In this document: one piece after another, positions 26,204 through 34,464 of the stretch | Position numbering within the stretch: the first letter of the stretch is position 1 | How the letters are laid out: the number at the start of each line of letters is the position of its first letter | Assembly (NCBI GenBank): GCA_965216905.1 | Contig: OZ244213.1 | Location: 3,286,001-3,350,000 of the forward strand | Length of the DNA: 64,000 nucleotides | DNA from: G965216905 sp965216905 | Lineage (GTDB): Bacteria; Actinomycetota; Acidimicrobiia; Spongiisociales; ZC4RG35 | Direction of reading: 5' to 3' | The notes under the pieces: model-generated | Told to the model about the DNA's origin: nothing | Seen by the model: only the letters and a program-made list of their open reading frames with translations | Database searches by the model: none | Program-made: the position numbers and the translations under genes

Positions 26204-27459
26204 GCCAGGTGATCCTCCAGCGCACCCTCCTCGAACGGCCCGACGGCGGAGATCACCCTGGGAGCGTCGAGGAAATCGGCGGCAACCGCCGCCACGTCCG
26301 ACCGGGTGACCGACTCGATCTTGGCGATCCGCTCGTCAACGGACAGATGATCCCCTCCGACCAGCTCGTCGCGACCCAGCCGCACCATGCGGCTGTTGGC
26401 ATCCTCCATCGCCAGGGCCAGCCCGCCTCGCATGGCGCCCTTGGCCCGTTCCAGCTCGGCGTCGGTGATGCCGGCATCGACGATCCGACGCAGCTCGGAG
26501 CGGATCAGCCCCAGCACGCGATCGGCCTTCGATGGCGTCGTCGCCGTGTAGACGCCCCACGCGCCGGTGTCGGCGTATGCGGCCCGGAACGAGAACACCG
26601 AGTACGCCAGCCCGTGCTCTTCGCGAATGGTGGCGAACAACCGAGACGACATCCCCCCACCGAGCACCAGGTTCATCACCTCGTACGGCCAGCGGCGCTC
26701 GTCGGTGCGATCGAATCCGCGGCCACCGATGACCAGGTGGGCCTGCTCGGTGGGTCGGTGAGTGATCGAGACGGCGGGCGTGAGGGCAGCCGGGCTGTGT
26801 TCGTGGCCACCGGCGGTGCCGGTCCAATCCGAGAAAGCCTCGGAGACGATCTTCACCGCTCGGTCGTGATCGAGCGAACCGGCCATCGCCACCACCGTCG
26901 ACCCGGCGGCGTATCTCCTCGCCCAGTAGCCGGCGATGTCTTCCCGCTGCATCGACAGGATCGAAGCCCGAGATCCGAGCACCGGCGCAGCCAGGGGGTG
27001 ACCCTCGAACACCGCCCTGGTGAACGCTTCGAAGGCGACGTCGGCGGGGTCGTCCTCGCTCTCGTTGATCTCCTCGATGACGACGTCACGCTCGGCATCG
27101 ATCTCGTGCTGGCGGAAGGCCGGCGCCTGCAACATCTCGGCGAGAAGCTCGACACCCTCGGCCAGGTCGTCGTCGAGGAGCCGCGCCCAGAAGCAGGTGT
27201 GGTCCTTGGACGTGAAGGCGTTGGACTCGGCGCCCATCGCGTCGAATCGTTCCGAGATGTCCCGGCTCGAGAAGCGTTCGGAGCCCTTGAACAGGAGATG
27301 CTCCAGGAAGTGCGACGCACCCGCCTCGTGGGGGAGCTCGTCCCGAGAACCGGTGTCGACCCAACACCCGATCGCCACGGATCGCAGTGACGGCATCGGC
27401 TCGGTGATGACGCGGAGACCCCCGGGCAGCGTCGTGAGTTCGTAGTGCATCGGCGACAT
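26200..27459 (-). CDS. M16-family zinc peptidase (pitrilysin-like)
   Basis: A 419-residue insulinase-type peptidase with the inverted zinc motif HFLEH near residue 45 and the distal Glu in the INESEDDPADVAFE segment. The second, inactive M16 domain follows. Such proteins are usually processing peptidases; the substrate is unknown. ATG 27459 (MSPMHYEL) is chosen; ATG 27450 is also possible, and no ribosome binding site marks either. In many actinobacteria pnp lies just upstream. Here the upstream region is a repeat cluster instead. Confidence 0.9.
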   Translation of the reverse strand: MSPMHYELTTLPGGLRVITEPMPSLRSVAIGCWVDTGSRDELPHEAGASHFLEHLLFKGSERFSSRDISERFDAMGAESNAFTSKDHTCFWARLLDDDLAEGVELLAEMLQAPAFRQHEIDAERDVVIEEINESEDDPADVAFEAFTRAVFEGHPLAAPVLGSRASILSMQREDIAGYWARRYAAGSTVVAMAGSLDHDRAVKIVSEAFSDWTGTAGGHEHSPAALTPAVSITHRPTEQAHLVIGGRGFDRTDERRWPYEVMNLVLGGGMSSRLFATIREEHGLAYSVFSFRAAYADTGAWGVYTATTPSKADRVLGLIRSELRRIVDAGITDAELERAKGAMRGGLALAMEDANSRMVRLGRDELVGGDHLSVDERIAKIESVTRSDVAAVAADFLDAPRVISAVGPFEEGALEDHLA

Positions 27460-27484
27460 GGTACGAGCTGACGCCGACCACGAA

Positions 27485-27608
27485 GCAACAGGCAACAAGC
27501 AACAGGCAAGAAGCCCGACCCGAGCGGCCAGGCGAGAAGCGTGAGGCCCGAAGCCTCCGGGCCTCCGGGCTCCCGGACCTCGAAGCCTCCGGGCTTCCGG
27601 ACTTGCGG
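27485..27608. repeat. Intergenic repeat cluster A
   Basis: The gap before the SRPBCC gene (27460-27695) holds two 14-bp tandem units (GCAACAGGCAACAA, 27485-27498, and a one-mismatch copy, 27499-27512). A 26-bp block at 27527-27552 follows, then a run of degenerate 9-bp units of the GGGCTTCCG type to about 27608. The 26-bp block recurs in cluster B near 29.1 kb with 25 of 26 identical bases in the same orientation. Confidence 0.8.
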
Positions 27609-27695
27609 CCTGGGACCTGGGGCCCGACCGGTTCCCGCTACCACACCGATGTGGTCAGTATCGACGGCAGAAGACCATCGACCCGGAGCGAACCC

Positions 27696-28145
27696 ATGGC
27701 CACCTACACCGCCCGCATCGAAAGCCCCCTCCGGCCGCCGGAGGCGTTCCCCCTCGTCGGAGACATGCGACGATTCGACGAGTGGGACCCCAGCATCGTG
27801 AGCGCCGTGCAAGTGGCGGGCGACGGCCCCGGCACCGAAGCCGCCTATGACATCACCGTCTCGACGGGTGGGCGGGAGACCACGTTCCGCTATGAGGTCC
27901 GCAGATACCAGCCCGACCAGCTGGTCGAGTACTACGGGCGCAGTCGGATGTTCACGTCCATCGACGTCATCACCGTCGAGGCAACCGATACGGGCTGCAC
28001 CGTCGTCTACGACGCCGTCCTGCAGCTCCCCGTCCTGCTCCGCGTCTTCGATCCGCTCCTCGCCAAGGCCTTCGAACGAATCGGAGACGAAGCGGCCGCC
28101 GGGCTCGCCCGCAAGCTGAATGGGAGCTTGGTCGGCGACTCATGA
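27696..28145 (+). CDS. SRPBCC-fold (polyketide cyclase/CoxG-like) protein
   Basis: A 149-residue START/SRPBCC-type protein. The N-terminal MATYTARIESPLRPPEAFPLVGDMRRFDEWDPS is the usual first strand and helix with the conserved D-W pair, and the chain ends in a long C-terminal helix (AFERIGDEAAAGLARKL). These proteins bind hydrophobic ligands. GGAG lies 7 nt before ATG 27696. It overlaps the following SDR gene (ATGA, 28142-28145), so the pair probably acts on one lipid-like substrate. The pair is bracketed by related repeat clusters. Confidence 0.75.
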   Translation: MATYTARIESPLRPPEAFPLVGDMRRFDEWDPSIVSAVQVAGDGPGTEAAYDITVSTGGRETTFRYEVRRYQPDQLVEYYGRSRMFTSIDVITVEATDTGCTVVYDAVLQLPVLLRVFDPLLAKAFERIGDEAAAGLARKLNGSLVGDS

Positions 28146-29104
28146 GCGCCGCCGACATCGTGGACGGCATCTTGGAGGCTCCCGTGGTGACGTCGTTCAC
28201 CCGTCTCGGTTCGAACGCCCGACGCCGCCTCGACGATTGGCGGCCACTGGACTCCTACGGCCTCTCCGGCCGCACGATGGTGGTGACGGGTGGGACTTCG
28301 GGTCTCGGTCGTGCCGCCGCGTCCCAACTGGCCGCGTGCGGAGCCCGGGTCGTGATCGTCGGACGGACCCCTGAGAAGAACCGGGCGGTGGCTGCCGACC
28401 TCTCGGCCGACACCGGGGGCACCGTCGAGTCGGCGGACGCCGACATGGGCGAGTTCGACCAGGTCCGGGCCCTGGCCGAAGATCTGCTGGAGCGGCTGGG
28501 GCAGATCGACGTGCTGATCCACAATGCCGGTGCCCTCTCCGCCGAGCGGAAGACCAACTCGACCGGAATGGAACAGACCGTCGCCTCGCAGGTGGTCGGT
28601 CCGTTCCTCCTCACCACACTCCTCCTCGATCGGCTCCGGTCGGGGACGACGGGGCGTGTGCTCACGATGTCCTCTGGAGGGATGTACACCGCGCCCCTCC
28701 GCATCGACGGCCTCCAGATGAGCGAAGCGTCGTACACGGGGTCCATGCAGTATGCCCTCGCCAAACGTGCCCAGGTCACCTTGAACGAGCAGTGGGCCGA
28801 GCGCACCACCGGCCAGCCGATTCGGTTTCACGCGCTGCACCCCGGGTGGGCCGACACACCGGGGGTCGAGGGAGCACTGCCCGGGTTCCGGCGGATCGTC
28901 GGCCCCTTGCTGCGCAGCCCCGCAGAGGGTGCCGACACCCTGGTATGGCTGGCCGCCGACGACGGCCCGCCCCTCGAGACCAACGGCGGCTTCTGGCTCG
29001 ACCGGCGTCGCCGGAGGATCCACCGGCTGGCCTCGACCCGCCGATCCGACACGCCGGACGCCCGCGGCCGGCTCTGGAACTGGGTCGAGGCAGCCGCCCG
29101 ATGA
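28142..29104 (+). CDS. Short-chain dehydrogenase/reductase (DHRS12-like)
   Basis: A 320-residue SDR with a roughly 40-residue N-terminal extension before the cofactor motif TGGTSGLG (49-56). The NAG motif (HNAGAL) and the catalytic YxxxK (YALAK) with an upstream Ser region (MSSGGMY) are intact. The extension and HPGWADTPGV resemble the DHRS12 branch. It reduces or oxidises a carbonyl or alcohol with NADP(H); the substrate is probably hydrophobic given the coupled SRPBCC gene, which is inference. Its stop lies just before repeat cluster B. Confidence 0.82.
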   Translation: MSAADIVDGILEAPVVTSFTRLGSNARRRLDDWRPLDSYGLSGRTMVVTGGTSGLGRAAASQLAACGARVVIVGRTPEKNRAVAADLSADTGGTVESADADMGEFDQVRALAEDLLERLGQIDVLIHNAGALSAERKTNSTGMEQTVASQVVGPFLLTTLLLDRLRSGTTGRVLTMSSGGMYTAPLRIDGLQMSEASYTGSMQYALAKRAQVTLNEQWAERTTGQPIRFHALHPGWADTPGVEGALPGFRRIVGPLLRSPAEGADTLVWLAADDGPPLETNGGFWLDRRRRRIHRLASTRRSDTPDARGRLWNWVEAAAR

Positions 29105-29120
29105 GCTGAGCCCGGGAGCC

Positions 29121-29296
29121 CGACCGGGGGCCAGGCGAGATGCGTGAGGCCCGAAACCCCCGGACTCGTGAGGCCGGGCATTCGGGCTTTCCGGCCTTTC
29201 GGGCCTCCGGGCTTTCGGGCTTCCGGGCTTCCGGGCCTCCGGGCTTCCGGGCTTCCGGGCTTCCGGGCTTGAAGCTTGCTGCTTGAAGCTTGCTGC
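29121..29296. repeat. Intergenic repeat cluster B with 9-bp minisatellite
   Basis: The gap between the SDR and DUF4230 genes starts with the 26-bp block shared with cluster A (29130-29155). About a dozen degenerate 9-bp units follow (consensus GGGCTTCCG, variants GGGCCTCCG and GGGCTTTCG, about 29176-29268). It ends with a perfect 14-bp tandem duplication TTGAAGCTTGCTGC (29269-29282 and 29283-29296). It is non-coding in character: all frames give repetitive Pro/Gly/Ser/Arg peptides. Confidence 0.85.
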
Positions 29297-29307
29297 CTTG
29301 GGCCCGG

Positions 29308-29313
29308 TAGCCT
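29308..29313 (+). promoter_or_regulatory. Leaderless-type -10 element for the DUF4230 gene
   Basis: TAGCCT ends 7 nt before GTG 29321, and there is no ribosome binding site. It lies directly after repeat cluster B. Confidence 0.35.
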
Positions 29314-29320
29314 GCCGAAC

Positions 29321-30025
29321 GTGTCCATCTCCGACCACGATCACGCGGCCGACCGAGATGACCCACCGCGTCACCTCCGGCGCGGGGGCGGGTTCCTCGG
29401 CAAGTTCGTCCTCGGACTGATCGCGGCGATCCTGGTGCTGGGGATGGTGACGGTCGCCTTCGTCGCCGGGCGTGGAGCCCGGCTCGTGGACCGGGCCGGG
29501 GAGATCGGAGAGCAGATCACCGGCGAAGGGGAGTTCACCCGGATCCAACCGGTCCAGATCCAGTCGATTCGCCAGCTGTCGGAGCTCACGACCGTCGAGT
29601 ACGTCGAGTACACCCGCGTCGAGAAGGGGGACGACCGCGGCTGGCTGAATTGGGTCGACGGTGACCGGATCGAGTTGTTCGCCGTCGCTCGCATCGGAGC
29701 CGGCGTCGACCTCGAGCAACTGGAGGACGACGACATCTTCGCCGACCCCAACTCGGGCCGGGTGCGTATCTCGCTGCCGCCGTCGACGATCACCTACGTC
29801 GCCGTCGACAACGAGGCGACCCACGTCTACAACCGGGAGACGGGCATCTTCACCCAGGGGGACCCGGACCTCGAGCGGTCGGCGCGACTCGCCGCCGAGG
29901 AGGTGCTGGTGTCGTCGGCCGAAGAGCGGGGCATCTTGGAGGACGCCGGCCGCCGCGCCGAGGTGGTGGTCACCGACCTGTTGCGTTCCCTCGGCTACTC
30001 GGACATCGAGGTCACGTCGGGCTGA
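29321..30025 (+). CDS. DUF4230 membrane-anchored protein
   Basis: A 234-residue protein. A charged N-terminus is followed by one membrane segment (about residues 28-50). The extracytoplasmic or cytoplasmic remainder matches DUF4230: LSELTTVEYVEYTRVEKG, then ISLPPSTITYVAVDNEATHVYNRETGIF, and a helical tail. The family's function is unknown. GTG 29321 is chosen because similarity starts just after it and a TAGCCT element sits 7 nt upstream. The operon-like VWA gene begins 71 nt downstream. Confidence 0.75.
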   Translation: MSISDHDHAADRDDPPRHLRRGGGFLGKFVLGLIAAILVLGMVTVAFVAGRGARLVDRAGEIGEQITGEGEFTRIQPVQIQSIRQLSELTTVEYVEYTRVEKGDDRGWLNWVDGDRIELFAVARIGAGVDLEQLEDDDIFADPNSGRVRISLPPSTITYVAVDNEATHVYNRETGIFTQGDPDLERSARLAAEEVLVSSAEERGILEDAGRRAEVVVTDLLRSLGYSDIEVTSG

Positions 30026-30096
30026 CGACCACGTGCGGGTCCCAGATGGATCCGTCCGGGCGTCCGACTTGCGCCGGCATGAGACAATGGGCGTTC

Positions 30097-32298
30097 ATGC
30101 GCGCCCGAAACCAGTCCGTCCTCGACCGGATGCTCGAGCCCGAAGAGGGGGCGATCGAGCAGGTCGTCTCTCGCTACCAGCGGGTGGCGCCGGCCGTGAC
30201 CAGGTTCGCCCGGTCGCTGTCCGGCAACGATGACCTCCGAGTGCGGTTGGGCTCGGAACCGTCGTCGTCGGCCGGAGAGGTGGTGTGCGACCCGCGCCTG
30301 TTCCAGGCCGCCTACCGGCGGAACGCCCCCGTCACCCCCGATGAGGTGGCGCTCGCCTCGGCGCTGCACGAGGTGATCCACCTGGTGTCGACCGATCTCG
30401 ACGACCGGCGCCCCGTCCCCGAGGACTGGCCGACGGAGCCCGGCACCGCACCCGCAGCCCCGACACCGGGCGCCCCGACATCGGGGGCCCCGACATCGGG
30501 GGCCACGACACCGGGCTCCGGCGACGATGAGCCGAGCGAGCAGAACCAACCGGTCGAACTGCTCGACGCGCTCCAGCGGGCCGGAGGTGCGGCGGCCGAA
30601 GCGCTGTTCTTCACGCTGGAGGACGCCCGGCAAGAGCGGCAAGGCATGGCGATGTACCCGGGCGCGCGCTCGGTGCTCACCGATCTGTACCGGGCGGCAT
30701 TCAACGACGCCATGCGGGCGGCGGGTCCGTTCTCACAGTTCGTGGTGGCCTGCTTTCTCACCTGCGGCGGGTATGCGGAACGTGAGCGCCTGGAGCGGCG
30801 TCTGGAGGCTCGCGCCGCCGTGGCGCTCGACGAGTCATCGGATGCGATCGCCGGGGCGGCGTCCGCCGACGACGCGTGGACCGTGGCGGGTCGCGCCCTG
30901 GAGCTCCTCGCCATCGCCCGGGCGAACGGGCTGTTGACCGACTTGGGCTCCCAAGCCACGACCGCCCAGCAGGAGGCGCAGGAACAGGTCGACGCCGATG
31001 CCGCCGCCGAGGCGGTGGACAGAGTGCGCCTCACCAGCCCGGTCGTGCGCGACGCAGAGAGCTACACCGATACGCGACGGAGCTCGGAATCTCGTGCCGG
31101 CATCACCGAACGCGCCGGTCTCTCCGACGTGGGCGCCGATCCCAGCACCGATCAGTTGCTGCGCATCTCCGAGGCCCCGACCGTGTACCTGCCGACCGGA
31201 CAGGGAGGCAAGGTCGTGGTGTCGCCGGCTCCACACACGTTCGCGCGCTTCGCACCGGAGGGGCGGCAGGCGCTGTCGGACGCGGCTGCGTCGTGGCAAG
31301 TGACCCAACGGCACGTCTCCGGCGAGCTGTATCCCCTCTTCGCCGCCAACCAGCGGCGGGGACTCCGTTCCGGCTACGACCAGGGCGACGTCTCTCCTCA
31401 CGCTGCGCTGTTCATCGGGGCCGGTCTCTACACGCGGATGTATGAGCGCCGGGCGGCGCGCACGAGGCGGCGGTACGCGGTGAGCCTGCTCGTCGATGCC
31501 TCGGCCTCGATGTTGCAGTCGCGCGACCGGCACCGGGGCGGCCCCGGCTGGGCCATGTCCGCCGCGCTGATGGGTGCCTGGACGCTGGCGCGCCTGGCCG
31601 ATGAGCTCCAGATCGATTTCGAAGTGGCGCTCTTCAACCGCTCCTTCGCCGCCCGGCCGAACGACACGGAGTGGACCTACACGCGAAGCCGGAGCCAATC
31701 GATCGCGGGGCTTCGGAAGTCGCAGGGCGGAGCAGCCGACCGGCTGACGTCCACGGTCAACCACTACATCGTCAAGCCCTTCGACCGGCCCTGGCGAGAC
31801 GCCGAGGACCGATTCGCCGGCATGTTCTGGACGGCGACCCAGCCGGGCAAGGCGGCGGCCGCCGCTCGCCGCAATGCCCGCGAGTCGCCCCCCGTGTCGA
31901 TGTTCGACAAGGCGTCGAACGTCGATGAGTTCAACCTCGTCCATGCCGCCGAGCGGATGGCCCGGCTCGGATCGCAGGTGCGGGTTCTGGTGGTGCTGGC
32001 CGACGGCATGACCCGGGGATCACTCGACCAACTCACCCATGCCGTGGCGGCCATCGAACGTTCCGGGACGACCGTCCTCGGGATCGGGATCGGCGATGAC
32101 ACCGTGGAGACGGCCTACGATCGCAGCGAGGTGGTCGAGCGACCCGCCGAGCTGACCCGGGCGATGGTCGACGGCGTCCGTTCCTCGCTTCGCCGCAGCC
32201 TTTCGCTCTGGGGAATGGACACCTGGTGGTCGCGCTCCGCCCGGCCAACCGGACCCGGAAGGGCGAGCACATCCGGAAAGGACCGACGCAGTGCCTGA
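30097..32298 (+). CDS. VWA-domain protein with HEXXH motif (CobT/NorD-like)
   Basis: A 733-residue protein. Residues 91-95 are HEVIH, a zincin-type motif, and E175 in TLEDARQERQG could be the third metal ligand; LEDxRxER is characteristic of CobT/NorD-type VWA proteins. A Pro/Thr/Gly repeat linker spans 119-141. The C-terminal VWA domain has an intact MIDAS start DASAS (467-471) and the later VLADGMT. VWA proteins of this kind work with MoxR-type AAA ATPases to remodel or insert metals into partner complexes. Its stop overlaps the AAA gene by 8 nt. ATG 30097 is preceded 8 nt by GACAAT, a possible leaderless -10. The target is unknown. Confidence 0.75.
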   Translation: MRARNQSVLDRMLEPEEGAIEQVVSRYQRVAPAVTRFARSLSGNDDLRVRLGSEPSSSAGEVVCDPRLFQAAYRRNAPVTPDEVALASALHEVIHLVSTDLDDRRPVPEDWPTEPGTAPAAPTPGAPTSGAPTSGATTPGSGDDEPSEQNQPVELLDALQRAGGAAAEALFFTLEDARQERQGMAMYPGARSVLTDLYRAAFNDAMRAAGPFSQFVVACFLTCGGYAERERLERRLEARAAVALDESSDAIAGAASADDAWTVAGRALELLAIARANGLLTDLGSQATTAQQEAQEQVDADAAAEAVDRVRLTSPVVRDAESYTDTRRSSESRAGITERAGLSDVGADPSTDQLLRISEAPTVYLPTGQGGKVVVSPAPHTFARFAPEGRQALSDAAASWQVTQRHVSGELYPLFAANQRRGLRSGYDQGDVSPHAALFIGAGLYTRMYERRAARTRRRYAVSLLVDASASMLQSRDRHRGGPGWAMSAALMGAWTLARLADELQIDFEVALFNRSFAARPNDTEWTYTRSRSQSIAGLRKSQGGAADRLTSTVNHYIVKPFDRPWRDAEDRFAGMFWTATQPGKAAAAARRNARESPPVSMFDKASNVDEFNLVHAAERMARLGSQVRVLVVLADGMTRGSLDQLTHAVAAIERSGTTVLGIGIGDDTVETAYDRSEVVERPAELTRAMVDGVRSSLRRSLSLWGMDTWWSRSARPTGPGRASTSGKDRRSA

Positions 32299-33292
32299 CA
32301 ACCCCACCGTGACCTTCGAAGACCCGCTCGGGACGGAACCTCCCATCGTGTTGGAGCGTTTCGCCATTCCCGGCGACGTCGAAGACGCCGAGCAGCGAAC
32401 CCGGAAGATCCCCTCGCCCGATCCGCACTATGTCGATCTCGGCATGCTCTATCGGTTCGCCCAGGTGGAGGCGGTCCGGCGCGATCACCCCGAAGGTTTC
32501 GTGCCGCTCCACGTGGCCGTGCGAGGACACATGGGAACCGGAAAGGACCACGACGTCGAGCAGTTCGCCGCCCGCCTCGGCCTCCCCTACTACCGGATAC
32601 CGCTCACCGGCGAGGTGCGGGACGTGACCTTGATCGGGTCCACGAAGCTCCATGGCGACGGCAAGGGAGGGACCGAGAGCCGCTGGGAGGACGGCGACAT
32701 CACCCGGGCGCTGCGAGGGCCGGCCCTCATCAACCTGTCCGAACTCAACGCAGCCGGTGCCGAGACGTTGTTCGCCCTCCATGGGCTGCTCGACCGCTAC
32801 GCCGCCCTCGACCTCCCCAACGGCGACATGGTCCCGCTCCGGGAAGACGTGCGGATCTTCGGGACGATGAATCCGACGGACCTACGCGACTACGCCGGCA
32901 CCCAGACGCTGAACAAGGCCTTCGCCGATCGCTGGGTGATCTGGGAGAAGCTGTTTCCCGGTGCCGAACAGATCGAAGCGATGCTCCGAACTCGCTACCC
33001 GTCGCTGAAGCCCGACTACATCGAGCCGATCGCCCGGCTGGCGGTGGAGGTGAACGCCTCGTTCGAGTCGACCGACGCATCGACCCGCGTCGAGACACCT
33101 CTCAGCCTGCGCAGTGTGCTGGACCGCCTGCCCACCGGCCTCCGGATCCACCGAGACCGCCCCGACCCGCTCCGCTCCGCGTGGGAGGAATTCGTCCTTC
33201 CCCACGTGGATGCGTATGACCGGGATCACTACGAGACGGTCTGGAACGCGGTGGTCCGCAAGGGACCGTCCACCAAACCGTTCGCCTCATGA
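32291..33292 (+). CDS. MoxR-like AAA protein with altered Walker A and B motifs
   Basis: A 333-residue AAA protein of the MoxR/CobS/NorQ group. The P-loop reads GHMGTGKD (79-86): the Ser/Thr after the Lys, which normally coordinates magnesium, is Asp. The Walker B position reads LINLSEL (146-152), with Ser in place of Asp before the Glu. The sensor-1 segment FGTMNPTDLRDYAG is normal. It may be a weak or regulatory ATPase. It is translated from GTG 32291, overlaps the VWA gene by 8 nt, and its stop overlaps the LOG-family gene (ATGA). Confidence 0.78.
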   Translation: MPDNPTVTFEDPLGTEPPIVLERFAIPGDVEDAEQRTRKIPSPDPHYVDLGMLYRFAQVEAVRRDHPEGFVPLHVAVRGHMGTGKDHDVEQFAARLGLPYYRIPLTGEVRDVTLIGSTKLHGDGKGGTESRWEDGDITRALRGPALINLSELNAAGAETLFALHGLLDRYAALDLPNGDMVPLREDVRIFGTMNPTDLRDYAGTQTLNKAFADRWVIWEKLFPGAEQIEAMLRTRYPSLKPDYIEPIARLAVEVNASFESTDASTRVETPLSLRSVLDRLPTGLRIHRDRPDPLRSAWEEFVLPHVDAYDRDHYETVWNAVVRKGPSTKPFAS

Positions 33293-34377
33293 GCCGCTCC
33301 TACTCACTCGGCAACCCCGACCTCGACCGGCTGGTCGACGAGCTGATCTCCCGGTCGGGCGACGGCGACGGCGCCGACCTCATCGGCGAGATCATCACGA
33401 CCGCCATCAAGCTGTATCGAGACATGCCGAATCGGGGCGACCTGAAACTGGTCAACACTGCGCTGAAGGAGATGCGCTACCCGATGCTGGTCTTCTCGCG
33501 CCACGACGAGCCCAAGGTGACCATGTACGGATCGGCGCGGCTGCCCGAAGACGACCCCGACTACCGGCTGGCTGCCGAGTTCGGCCGGATCATGGTGGAG
33601 CGGGGCTGGGGGGTCATCACCGGTGCCGGCCCGGGGATCATGGAGGCCGGACATCGGGGGGCAGGCGTCGACGCGTCGTACGGTGTCAACATCCGGCTCC
33701 CGTTCGAGTCGGTCGCCAACGCATACGTCAACCCGGACCGCACGGTCAACTTCAAATACTTCTTCACCCGCAAGCTGGCGTTCGTCAAGGAGTCCCACGG
33801 TTTTGCGCTGTTCCCGGGAGGCTTCGGAACCCTCGACGAAGCATTCGAACTGTTGACGCTGGTGCAGACGGGGAAGAGCGACCTCCACCCGATCGTCCTC
33901 ATCCAATCCGAAGAGACCCGGTATTGGGATCCACTCCTCGAGTTCGTCGACGACGTGCTGGTGGCCCGCGGGCTCATCTCTCCCGCCGACCTGCATCTGT
34001 TCCGGCTCACCACCGACCCGGAGGTCGCCGCCGACGAGATGTGCCGGTTCTATGCCAACTACCAGTCGCAGCGATACGTCGACGGGAAGCTGGTGCTGCG
34101 GGTCATGACCGCTCCCGACGACGCCGAGTGCGCCCGGCTGACCGACGAGTACGGCGACATCCTCAAGAGCGGCTCCATCACCGCGGTGGAGCCCACCGAG
34201 CCGGAACGACGCGACGGAGATGCGCTCGACTGCGAGCGGGTGATGCTGCACTTCGATCGGAGGAGCTTTGGACGGCTTCGCCAACTGATCGACGAACTCA
34301 ACCACCTGGTAGGGCCGACCACCGACGTCCACCCGCCGGCACCGTTCGGACAGGATCAGGCCGATCGCGTGTGGTGA
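33289..34377 (+). CDS. LOG-family (TIGR00730-like) nucleotide-binding protein
   Basis: A 362-residue protein with a Rossmann-like LOG domain. KVTMYGSARLP, WGVITGAGPGIMEAGHRGA and the hallmark PGGFGTLDEAFE are present. LOG proteins cleave the N-glycosidic bond of cytokinin nucleotides, and relatives in the SLOG superfamily bind or cleave other nucleotides. Extra residues at both ends (about 60 N-terminal and 100 C-terminal) exceed a minimal LOG protein. Translation is coupled to the AAA gene, forming a three-gene operon with it and the VWA protein. Its real substrate is unknown. Confidence 0.8.
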   Translation: MSRSYSLGNPDLDRLVDELISRSGDGDGADLIGEIITTAIKLYRDMPNRGDLKLVNTALKEMRYPMLVFSRHDEPKVTMYGSARLPEDDPDYRLAAEFGRIMVERGWGVITGAGPGIMEAGHRGAGVDASYGVNIRLPFESVANAYVNPDRTVNFKYFFTRKLAFVKESHGFALFPGGFGTLDEAFELLTLVQTGKSDLHPIVLIQSEETRYWDPLLEFVDDVLVARGLISPADLHLFRLTTDPEVAADEMCRFYANYQSQRYVDGKLVLRVMTAPDDAECARLTDEYGDILKSGSITAVEPTEPERRDGDALDCERVMLHFDRRSFGRLRQLIDELNHLVGPTTDVHPPAPFGQDQADRVW

Positions 34378-34449
34378 GCGGCGCATCTCGGACGGCCGGG
34401 TCTGGGAACGAACCGGGCGCTCGGTGATCCGGCAGGCCGCGAATCACAC

Positions 34450-34455
34450 TAGAAT
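34450..34455 (+). promoter_or_regulatory. -10 element for the DinB-like gene
   Basis: TAGAAT ends 9 nt before GTG 34465. A GGAG lies within those 9 nt, so the transcript may be leaderless or have a very short leader. Confidence 0.4.
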
Positions 34456-34464
34456 TGCGGAGCC

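Noticed and set aside
27485..29296. The repeat clusters as a CRISPR array
   Set aside because: Units are 9 to 14 bp, directly adjacent and degenerate, with no unique spacers and no cas genes.
30460..30530. Short tandem repeat (GGGGGCCCCGACATC type) in the VWA gene
   Set aside because: It only encodes the flexible Pro/Thr/Gly linker between domains and keeps the frame; not a separate element.
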